Shown here: positions 1 to 6,346 of the stretch, piece after piece
How the letters are laid out: each line of letters opens with the position of its first letter
How positions within the stretch are numbered: position 1 is the stretch's first letter
Assembly: GCA_964388085.1 (NCBI GenBank)
Contig: CAYLZW010000121.1
Coordinates: forward strand, 1 to 15,587
DNA length: 15,587 nt
Source of the DNA: CAYLZW01 sp964388085
GTDB taxonomy: Bacteria > Myxococcota > UBA727 > CAYLZW01
Direction of reading: 5' to 3'
Program-made: the position numbers and the translations under genes
The notes under the pieces: model-generated
Database searches by the model: none
The model's input: only the letters and a program-made list of their open reading frames with translations
Told to the model about the DNA's origin: nothing

Positions 1-292
1 CGGGCGCGAGCGGCAGGCTGATCTTGTCGCCGACGCCGCCCGTCGAGTGCTTGTCGACCTTGACTCCGGGCACGTGGGACAGATCGACGATGTCACCGGA
101 GCGCAGCATCGCCTCGGTGAACGCGCTCAGCTCTTCGCCCGACATGCCGCGGAAGAACACCGCCATGGCGAAGGCGGACATCTGGTAGTCGAGGATCTCG
201 CCGGAGGTGTAGCCGGCGACGAGCGCGCGCACCTCGTCGGTCGTCAGCGGATGTCCGTCGCGCTTCTTCTTGATGAGGTCGTACGCTCGCAT
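1..292 (-). CDS. pdp: Pyrimidine-nucleoside (thymidine) phosphorylase, N-terminal part, cut by window edge
   Basis: Only the first 97 codons lie in the window; the C-terminus continues past base 1. The family phosphorolyses pyrimidine (deoxy)nucleosides to free base and (deoxy)ribose-1-phosphate in the cytoplasm. The N-terminus (MRAYDLIKKKRDG) and the motif KHSTGGVGDK near residues 86-95, the phosphate-binding signature, are diagnostic of the thymidine/pyrimidine phosphorylase family. The motif does not decide between DeoA-type thymidine phosphorylase and the broader Pdp. The ATG at 292-290 matches the usual family N-terminus and has purine-rich AAGGAG/AGGG sequence upstream. The gene lies 17 bases after the lipoprotein stop and downstream of deoC, so all three are probably co-transcribed. 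That fits nucleoside catabolism: the product, after a phosphopentomutase step, is the DeoC substrate. There is no targeting extension like the one on DeoC. Confidence 0.93.
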   Translation of the reverse strand, partial: MRAYDLIKKKRDGHPLTTDEVRALVAGYTSGEILDYQMSAFAMAVFFRGMSGEELSAFTEAMLRSGDIVDLSHVPGVKVDKHSTGGVGDKISLPLAP

Positions 293-309
293 GCTGTCCC
301 TTCACTCCT

Positions 310-1896
310 TCATGGCACCGAACGCACCGCGGCGTCGTCAACAGGCCCCTGGCGCTCGAGGGTACGGCGGATCGCGTCCGCGCGCTCGCTCTCCGCCATG
401 ACGGCGCCGTCCAGGGTCGCGAACACCACCGCGGCGTTCGCGTCGGGTCCGAGCGCGTGCCCGAGCACGGCGCCCAACGTCGGCCAGGGCCCAGCCTCTT
501 TGGCGGGCGCGCCCACGGCCGCCCCGAGCACGTGCGAGAGCAGCCGCGTCGCGTGCTGTCGCTGCGTCAACTGCGGCGGCGTCAGGAACGCGCGGCTCGC
601 GAGCGCGTCGAAGGCGCGGCGGCGCGCTGCCAACGCCTCCGTCTCCGCGAGCGAGAAGCGCAGCACGACGACGTCTTGCGCGCCGAGCACCTCCTCGAGC
701 GCGCGCAGGCGGGTGCCTCGCTGCGAGACGTCCAGGAAGGTGCGGCCTCGTCGAAGCTGCGGCTGGTGCGCGCGAAAGGCCAGGTGCTCGCGCAGCGCGG
801 GCGCCTGACCGTCGTCGGCCTTCAAGGTCGCGTAGGCGCCGAGATAGACGACGGCGTGCGTGTACCCGACGCCCACGCCGGCGCGCGTCGCGTCGCGCAG
901 CACGAGCACATCGAGCGGCTCGAGCTCATCGAGGAGCGTGTCCACGACACCCGGCGTGGCGACGAGGCGACGCAGCGCGCCCGGGTCCACCGGCTCCTCG
1001 GACAGCGCCGCGGCGATGTACACGCCGAGAAAGGGTGACAGCAGCGCGACCCCCGAGCGCGAGGCCAGCGCGAAAGCGAAGCGGGCCTGCCGGCCGAGCG
1101 AGCTCTCCTCGAGCAGCTCGCGCGCGGCCGGGCTCTCGTCGAGCAGCGAGAGCAGATAGGCCACCTGCCCGTCCTCGCGCGCCAGCACGTCGATGCGCGC
1201 GCGCTCCTCGGCCACGGCCCCGAGCTGGGCCTTCAAGAGCGCCCGCCGATCCGGATCGCGGAAGGCGCCCACCATGCGATCGAAGCTCTCGGGCTCGATG
1301 CCGCGCGCGTCGTCACCGCGGTTCAAGAACTGCGTCAGCGCCCATTGTCCGTCGAGCATCTCGAGCACCACGCGCGCATTGTCCATGCGCACGACCTCGG
1401 CGGCGAGCGCCACGAGCCCGCCCTTCCAGCGCGTCTCGCGGGAGAGGAGCGACGCCCCGCGGTAGGGAGCGTAGGGGTCCGGCTCCGACGCGTAGGGCAG
1501 ATAGCGCCGGTAGCGGGTCCACAGATTGTAGAGCAGCAGATCGAGCTCGCTGTACCAGTGCGCGCCCTCGAGCAGCAGCTCGCGATCGAGGCCGCTCGCT
1601 TGCCCCTCGTCGAGATAACCGGCGTCGATCTGCTGCTTGGCCCGCTTCATCTGGGCGCGCAGCGCGCGCGAGGAGCGGATGAGGTCTTCGAGCAGCGCGA
1701 AGTTCCCGTTCACCTCCGCGCGCGCCGCGTCGTCGAGCGCGCGCCGCCGCTCCCGCATGTTCGCCGACAGCGCCGGTAGACCCTCGGGCGCACCGACGAA
1801 GCTCGGGCCCGCGTTGCCGGGCGGAAGGTTCGCGCCGAACAGCGCGCAGCCGGAGCTGCCCGTGATCACAGCGAGGACGACGACCAGCGCGCGCAC
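310..1896 (-). CDS. Putative lipoprotein with a YiiX/C92-like (permuted papain fold) region
   Basis: This is a 528-aa exported protein starting with GTG 8 bases after deoC. Residues 1-17 form a short hydrophobic signal ending in SSGC. Cys17 could be lipidated, but Ser at -3 is a poor lipobox. Residues 50-310 are mostly helical with no family I recognise. Residues 325-415 resemble the permuted NlpC/P60-like (YiiX/YaeF, C92) fold: a DVLVLR strand, then THAVVYLG with a candidate catalytic His347, then LDVSQRGTRLRALEEVL and DVVVLRF. Cys17 is the only cysteine in the protein, so the catalytic Cys expected after the last strand is missing. It is either an inactive relative or a wrong family guess. 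Its place between deoC and the phosphorylase suggests co-expression, but its role in that pathway is unknown. Confidence 0.8.
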   Translation of the reverse strand: MRALVVVLAVITGSSGCALFGANLPPGNAGPSFVGAPEGLPALSANMRERRRALDDAARAEVNGNFALLEDLIRSSRALRAQMKRAKQQIDAGYLDEGQASGLDRELLLEGAHWYSELDLLLYNLWTRYRRYLPYASEPDPYAPYRGASLLSRETRWKGGLVALAAEVVRMDNARVVLEMLDGQWALTQFLNRGDDARGIEPESFDRMVGAFRDPDRRALLKAQLGAVAEERARIDVLAREDGQVAYLLSLLDESPAARELLEESSLGRQARFAFALASRSGVALLSPFLGVYIAAALSEEPVDPGALRRLVATPGVVDTLLDELEPLDVLVLRDATRAGVGVGYTHAVVYLGAYATLKADDGQAPALREHLAFRAHQPQLRRGRTFLDVSQRGTRLRALEEVLGAQDVVVLRFSLAETEALAARRRAFDALASRAFLTPPQLTQRQHATRLLSHVLGAAVGAPAKEAGPWPTLGAVLGHALGPDANAAVVFATLDGAVMAESERADAIRRTLERQGPVDDAAVRSVP

Positions 1897-1903
1897 CAGA
1901 GGC

Positions 1904-2818
1904 TCAATAGGACGAGCTGCTCTTCTGGCCGGTCACGATGGCGACCGACGCCGAGGCGCCCACGCGGTTCGCGCCCGCGGCGACCATCTTCTGCACGTCC
2001 TCGGTGGAGCGCACGCCGCCGGACGCCTTCACGCCGAGATCAGGCCCAACGATGCGGCGCATGAGCTCGATGTCCTCGACGGTGGCGCCGCCCTTGCCGA
2101 AGCCCGTCGACGTCTTCACGAAGGCCGCGCCGCCCGCCTTCGAGAGCGCGCAGCCGATGATCTTCTCCTCCTCGCTGAGCCCGCCGGTCTCGAGGATGAC
2201 CTTCACGGGATAGGGCTTGGACGCCTGCACCACCTTGCAGATGTCGTCGGCGACGAGCGCGTAGTCCTTCGACTTCATGGCGCCGATGTTCATCACCATG
2301 TCGATCTCGCGCGCGCCGTTTCGCACCGCCTCGCGCGCCTCGTAGGCCTTCGCGGTCGGCGTCATGGCGCCGAGCGGAAAGCCGACGACGGCGATGGGCT
2401 TGACGCCGCTCGAGCCGAGCAGCTTGGCGACGAGCGGGATGTTCGACGCGTTCACGCACACGGTCGCGAACTGCCACTTGACGGCCTCGTCGCAGACCTT
2501 CTTGAGATCGTCGTAGCTGGCCTCGGGCTTCAGGAGCGTGTGATCGATGATGCGCGCGATGCCCTCCTTCGGCTTCACGCCGCCGGGGCCGGCCGCGACG
2601 CGCGCGGCGCCGAGCTGCAGCAGCCGGTCGACGGTGCTCTCCTTGCGCGTCGCACAGAAGCCACAGCCGTTGCACGTCTCGGCGGTGGCGTCGCAGGGAG
2701 CGGTCGGATCGACGCCGGGATCGCCCGCCGGCGGCGCTGCTTGCCCGAGGCGCGCCACCACGCGCGAGGTGATGGCCTCGATGATCGCGTCCATGCTGTT
2801 GTCGGCGCCGCGGGACAT
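1904..2818 (-). CDS. deoC: Deoxyribose-phosphate aldolase with an N-terminal targeting-like helix and a four-Cys cluster
   Basis: This class I aldolase cleaves 2-deoxyribose-5-phosphate to acetaldehyde and glyceraldehyde-3-phosphate. The catalytic core, residues 85-300, shows IDHTLLKP, Asp173 in EIDMVMNIG, the Schiff-base Lys235 in FVKTSTGF, and Lys264 in KASGGVR. At 304 aa it is longer than typical DeoC (about 220-260), because of roughly 80 extra N-terminal residues. Residues 9-25 (MDAIIEAITSRVVARLG) form an amphipathic helix with hydrophobics at 12, 13, 16, 20, 21 and 24. A Pro/Gly-rich linker follows, then Cys42, Cys49, Cys52 and Cys55 (CX6CX2CX2C). Helix plus linker resembles encapsulation peptides of microcompartment cargo; the Cys cluster could bind Fe-S or Zn. 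The ATG at 2818 has GAGGAG six bases upstream; Met9 is the alternative start. It is first in an apparent operon with the lipoprotein and the phosphorylase. Confidence 0.96.
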   Translation of the reverse strand: MSRGADNSMDAIIEAITSRVVARLGQAAPPAGDPGVDPTAPCDATAETCNGCGFCATRKESTVDRLLQLGAARVAAGPGGVKPKEGIARIIDHTLLKPEASYDDLKKVCDEAVKWQFATVCVNASNIPLVAKLLGSSGVKPIAVVGFPLGAMTPTAKAYEAREAVRNGAREIDMVMNIGAMKSKDYALVADDICKVVQASKPYPVKVILETGGLSEEEKIIGCALSKAGGAAFVKTSTGFGKGGATVEDIELMRRIVGPDLGVKASGGVRSTEDVQKMVAAGANRVGASASVAIVTGQKSSSSY

Positions 2819-2824
2819 GCGTCT

Positions 2825-2830
2825 CTCCTC
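2825..2830 (-). promoter_or_regulatory. Shine-Dalgarno site of deoC
   Basis: GAGGAG on the minus strand ends six bases before the ATG at 2818. It supports the longer deoC start over the internal Met9 codon, so the proposed targeting helix is preceded by eight extra residues. Confidence 0.6.
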
Positions 2831-2842
2831 GTCAGAGCGAGG

Positions 2843-2871
2843 AAGATCGGGTCAGGCGACGCTGGCGTCAA
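2843..2871 (-). promoter_or_regulatory. Candidate sigma-70-type promoter for the deoC operon
   Basis: On the minus strand a TTGACG -35 box (5 of 6 consensus) is followed by a 17-base spacer and GATCTT (3 of 6) as -10. The -10 lies 24 bases before the deoC ATG. It sits in the 87-base gap after the small lipoprotein, so deoC, the large lipoprotein and the phosphorylase could be transcribed separately from the upstream genes. The -10 is weak. Confidence 0.4.
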
Positions 2872-2905
2872 CCCCATGCCGCGATGTTGCTTGTCGAGAA
2901 CTCGC

Positions 2906-3454
2906 TCAGTCGCCCAGCGCGACGGCAAAGCTGCCCTGCAGCCAGCCGCCGTCCTCGAGCTCGACCTCGAGCGCGCCGAAGAGCTCCCCGTCCACCTTGT
3001 GCAGGAGCACGCTGCCGCCCGCGCCGTTCACGAAGCGCGGCGTCAGCGTGTTCAGCACCGTCACGCCGTCGCTGCGGACGCTCTCCTCGACCGGGCCTTG
3101 CGCGACCTCGACCCAGGCGCCGCCTTCTTCGCGGACGTCGATCTCGAGCTCCTGCTCGTCCGAAAGCTCACTGAAGGCCGGCACGTGCAGCGAGACGACG
3201 CGCAGCGTGTCCCACTCCTGCTCTGCCAGGACCACCAGCGCGGCGTCGTCGTGCTGCGGGCGCAGATCGGGTTGGTCGTCGCGGATGGTGAAGTCGCGGT
3301 CGTAGGCGACGCCCTCGACGAAGGCGGGCGCGCCGCAGGCGCTCAGGATCATCGCTGCCGCCAGCGCCGAAACCGTCCGCCCCGTCGCTCGCGCGAGCGC
3401 TACGCGAAAAAGCCGCGCTGAATGACAGAAAAAGGAGGTCGACACAATGCCCAT
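2906..3454 (-). CDS. Small hypothetical lipoprotein
   Basis: I do not recognise the family. From the ATG at 3454 the protein is 182 aa. It opens with a basic, then hydrophobic signal ending in a good lipobox (ILSAC), with the lipidated Cys at residue 40. The mature part, about 140 aa, is acidic and reads as alternating beta strands (ALVVLAEQEWDTLRVVSLHV; SVLLHKVDGELFGALEVEL) with no membrane segment, so it is probably a periplasmic beta-sandwich anchored to a membrane. The frame stays open upstream to 3532, but those residues would sit before the signal peptide, so the shorter start is preferred. A GTG three codons later is also possible. No clear Shine-Dalgarno is visible. It lies between fni and deoC with gaps of 103 and 87 bases and is probably its own unit. 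Confidence 0.75.
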   Translation of the reverse strand: MGIVSTSFFCHSARLFRVALARATGRTVSALAAAMILSACGAPAFVEGVAYDRDFTIRDDQPDLRPQHDDAALVVLAEQEWDTLRVVSLHVPAFSELSDEQELEIDVREEGGAWVEVAQGPVEESVRSDGVTVLNTLTPRFVNGAGGSVLLHKVDGELFGALEVELEDGGWLQGSFAVALGD

Positions 3455-3557
3455 CTGCAGCCAGCATGCGCCTGCATCATGCCGGCGGCAAGTAACTGAA
3501 CTGGTGGTGTTTCTTCTTGAGGCAGGCGCCAATGTGGGGCGCAGACCCTACGTGCGC

Positions 3558-4613
3558 CTACTCCCGACGCACGAGGCTCTTGGTGCCCTTCAGCGCCTCG
3601 AGGTCAGCGGCGCCGATCCCGAACATGCAGATGCGCAGCTCGGTGAGCGTCTGCTCGATGAAGGCGTCGAGCGCCTCCTCGCCGAGGTCCGCCGCCACCA
3701 GGAAGGGCCGCGCCATGGAGCCGATGTCGGCGCCGAGGGCGAGCGTCTTCGCGACGTCCATGCCGTTGCGCAGGCCGCCGGTGGCGATGAGCGGGATGCG
3801 CTCGGACACGCGCCGCACGTTCAAGAGGCTCTCCGCCGTCGGGATCCCCCACTCGCCGAACACCTCCCCCATGACGCGGCGGCGCTCGGTCTTGGCGACG
3901 ATGCCCTCGACCTTGGCCCACGAGGTGCCGCCGGCGCCGGCGCAGTCGAGGCCCGCGACCCCGCAGTCGATGAGGCGACGCGCGGCCTCCTCGCTGAAGC
4001 CGAAGCCCACCTCACGCGCGAACACGGGCACGCCCTCGCGGCTCAGCGCGCGCACCAGCTCGGTGATGCGATCGGTCAAGCCGCGAAAGTCCTGGTCGCC
4101 GCCCTGGATGGCCTCCTGGATGGGGTTCAGGTGCAGGAACAGGACGTCCGCGTCGATCATCTCGACGGCGCGCATGGCCTCGTCACGCCCCCAACCCTTG
4201 ACGAGCTGCACGGCGCCGATGTTCGCGAAGATGAGCGTCGTCGGCGCCTCCTTGCGCACCTCGAAGTGCGACGCCCGCGCCGCGTCCTCGACGCCGACGC
4301 GCTGGGAGCCGACGCCCATGGGCAGACCAAAGCGCTCGGCCGCGCGCGCGAGCCGCCGGTTGATCTCAGCGCCGCGCTCGACGCCGCCGGTCATGGGCGA
4401 GATCATGAGCGGCGCGCGCAGGTCCTTGCCGACGAAGGAGAGCGAGAGATCGATGTCCTCGAGCGAGACCTCGGGCAGGGCCTGGTTCACGAGCTCGTAG
4501 CGCTCGAGCCCGGTGCTCTTTCTGTACTCGACGGCGGGCGTCAGGCACGCCTCGATGTGTTGCACCTTCGACTGTGGATCGCGCTTTTCCACCTGGGTCT
4601 CGACGTCGCTCAT
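3558..4613 (-). CDS. fni: Type II isopentenyl-diphosphate delta-isomerase (FMN-dependent)
   Basis: The enzyme interconverts isopentenyl and dimethylallyl diphosphate in the cytoplasm using reduced FMN and Mg2+. At 351 aa it is normal family length. Visible motifs are KVQHI near residue 17, SPMTGG at 72-77, GVGSQR at 100-105, HLNPIQE at 161-167 (the acid/base Gln and the Mg-binding Glu), GAGGTSWA at 226-233, and the phosphate-binding ATGGLRNG at 277-284. The usual Lys of the VKEVG motif is Arg200 here (FAREVGFG), an unusual conservative change near the flavin. The start at 4613 aligns with the family N-terminus; the frame stays open much further upstream, but that part is antisense-free shadow inside the transglycosylase gene. 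It begins 8 bases after the transglycosylase stop, so it is probably co-transcribed with the wall enzymes. Confidence 0.96.
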   Translation of the reverse strand: MSDVETQVEKRDPQSKVQHIEACLTPAVEYRKSTGLERYELVNQALPEVSLEDIDLSLSFVGKDLRAPLMISPMTGGVERGAEINRRLARAAERFGLPMGVGSQRVGVEDAARASHFEVRKEAPTTLIFANIGAVQLVKGWGRDEAMRAVEMIDADVLFLHLNPIQEAIQGGDQDFRGLTDRITELVRALSREGVPVFAREVGFGFSEEAARRLIDCGVAGLDCAGAGGTSWAKVEGIVAKTERRRVMGEVFGEWGIPTAESLLNVRRVSERIPLIATGGLRNGMDVAKTLALGADIGSMARPFLVAADLGEEALDAFIEQTLTELRICMFGIGAADLEALKGTKSLVRRE

Positions 4614-4621
4614 GTCGGTTC

Positions 4622-6346
4622 TCAAGACGTGGGCGGGGCCGTCACGTCGCTGGCGGTGCCCTCGTGGGCCTCGGACACCTCGTTGGGCGCGCTCGCGGGC
4701 AGCCGCCAGGGCGCGTTCAAGCCGGGATCGCCGGCGATGACGTCGACATCCCCGAGGGGAGGCGCGTCGGCGCCGGCGATGAGGTCGACCGCGGGCAAGG
4801 GCGGCTCGATGTCGCTCACCTGGAGCGAACGCAGCCGCACCTTCGGCCGATCGTCGACGCGCGCGACGAAGGTCTTCTGCTTGCGCGCGGGTTCGGGCGG
4901 CGGCTCCACGGGCGTCAACACCGCCACCGCCTCCGGCAGCGCCGGAGCGTGCGGGATCTTGAGGCTCCGCGCCTCGGGGATGAGCGTGTAGCGCGCCTCG
5001 CGCGAGGGGATCGGCACGCGCACGCCCTTGCCCGGCGTCACGCCGAGGGGCAGCCCGGCGAGCGCCGCGACGTCGACCTCGTGCACGCCGTAGCGCTTGG
5101 CGATGCTGGCGAGCGTCTGGCGGCCGTTGGCGCGATGCCACTCGCGGATGTGGTGCAGCGCCTTCTTGCGCTCGTCGAAGGACATGGAGACGACCTTCGA
5201 GAGGAACGCGTCGCCCTCCCCGTAGGGAACGCGCAGCGACAGCCCACGCGGCAGCGCGACGTCGCCGCTGCGCGCGCGCCGCGTGAGCGCCGGGTTGTAG
5301 GAGGCGAGCTCGCCCGTCGACAGCGCGCCGATCTTCTCGAGCTGTGGGGCCAGCACCGGGAACGGCAGGCGCACGACGTCGAAGCGCCAGCTGCTCTTCT
5401 GCTTGACGCCCTTGAAGTACGTCTCCGGCGCCTTCACGACGTCGAGCAGCGCCAGAAAGCTCGCGTAGTAGTTCTTCGCCGCGAAGCCGAAGCGCTTGTT
5501 GCTCTTGTACTTCTCGTAGATGACGCCGAAGTCCGTCGAGCCCACGGCCTTGGACGCGCGCTTCATGCCGGAGCGCCCGTAGTTGTAGCTCGTGATGGCG
5601 AGCGGCCAGGCGCCGAGCAGCTTGCGCGCGCTGCGCAGGTACTTCATGGCCGCCTCGGTGGCGAGGATCGGATCGATGCGCTCGTCGACGACCTCGTTGA
5701 CCTGCATGTACTCCCGGCCGGTGTAGGGCATGAACTGCCACATGCCCGCGGCGCCGGCGTGCGAGACGGCCTTGATGTTGAACAGGCTCTCGACGAAGGC
5801 GAGCGCGATGATGTCTTGCGGCATCCCCGCCTTGCGGATCTCCGCACGCACGCCCGCCTCATAGCGCCCGAGCGCGATCCAGCCCTCGCGCGCGCGCTCG
5901 CGCAGCCCGTTCTGCGCGCGGATGTCGGCCGGGCGCTTGTACTTGTCGGCGCGCGTGATGTGCTTGAGGTTCTCGTAGACCTCTTTCTCGACGCCGGAGA
6001 GCCCCTCGGCGCTGTTCGGCCGCTTCTTGTCGAGCGACGCGAGCGCCGCGACCACCTCGTCACGCGCCTTGCTGATGGCCGCGGACCTCGTCAGGCCGTT
6101 CTTCTTCTGGCCGCGCCCGGGCACGCGCGCCACACGGTACACGACGCTGAGGTCGTCGCGATCGTGCAGCGCGATGTCGTTCACGCCCCATACGGCGTAG
6201 ACCTTGCGCCAGAACCTGACGTTCTCCTCGATGACGGGGACGCGATCGAAGCCATCGGCGTACGCGGCCGGCGCCGCCAGGAAGGCGAGCGCGGCGGTGA
6301 GGGAGAGCGTGAAGCGTCGAGCGAGCCCGCGTAGCCGCACCGTCAC
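4622..6346 (-). CDS. MltD-like lytic transglycosylase with LysM domain
   Basis: This exported muramidase is expected to cleave the MurNAc-GlcNAc bond of peptidoglycan with 1,6-anhydro ring formation. It has a signal peptide of about 30 residues (basic start, hydrophobic core, AYA cleavage site). The SLT catalytic domain spans residues 165-300: the catalytic Glu186 lies in AFVESLFN, followed by AAGMWQFMP at 199-207 and SYNYG at 253-257. A LysM-like peptidoglycan-binding segment lies around 397-447 (TLASIAKRYGV). The C-terminal 100 residues are Pro-rich and low in complexity. At 574 aa it is MltD-sized, but only one LysM is clear. GTG at 6346 overlaps the dacB stop by four bases (GTGA), which indicates translational coupling. 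Another goose-lysozyme-like transglycosylase assignment is less likely. Confidence 0.93.
   Translation of the reverse strand: MTVRLRGLARRFTLSLTAALAFLAAPAAYADGFDRVPVIEENVRFWRKVYAVWGVNDIALHDRDDLSVVYRVARVPGRGQKKNGLTRSAAISKARDEVVAALASLDKKRPNSAEGLSGVEKEVYENLKHITRADKYKRPADIRAQNGLRERAREGWIALGRYEAGVRAEIRKAGMPQDIIALAFVESLFNIKAVSHAGAAGMWQFMPYTGREYMQVNEVVDERIDPILATEAAMKYLRSARKLLGAWPLAITSYNYGRSGMKRASKAVGSTDFGVIYEKYKSNKRFGFAAKNYYASFLALLDVVKAPETYFKGVKQKSSWRFDVVRLPFPVLAPQLEKIGALSTGELASYNPALTRRARSGDVALPRGLSLRVPYGEGDAFLSKVVSMSFDERKKALHHIREWHRANGRQTLASIAKRYGVHEVDVAALAGLPLGVTPGKGVRVPIPSREARYTLIPEARSLKIPHAPALPEAVAVLTPVEPPPEPARKQKTFVARVDDRPKVRLRSLQVSDIEPPLPAVDLIAGADAPPLGDVDVIAGDPGLNAPWRLPASAPNEVSEAHEGTASDVTAPPTS

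Noticed and set aside
3535..3557. Terminator-like stem after fni (GGCGC/GCGCC)
   Set aside because: The stem is only five bases with a seven-base loop and no T-run, too weak to report.
3447..4991. Plus-strand open frame of 514 codons preceded by a near-perfect Shine-Dalgarno (AGGAGGT at 3433-3439)
   Set aside because: It runs antisense through fni and the end of the transglycosylase, both with clear family motifs. Its translation is low-complexity Arg/Ala/His-rich, typical of GC-rich shadow frames. The ribosome site is a chance match inside the lipoprotein signal-peptide codons.
4614..5741. Upstream in-frame extension of fni
   Set aside because: The extension lies inside the transglycosylase gene in another frame and is Arg/Ala-rich without motifs. 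The family N-terminus begins at the ATG at 4613.
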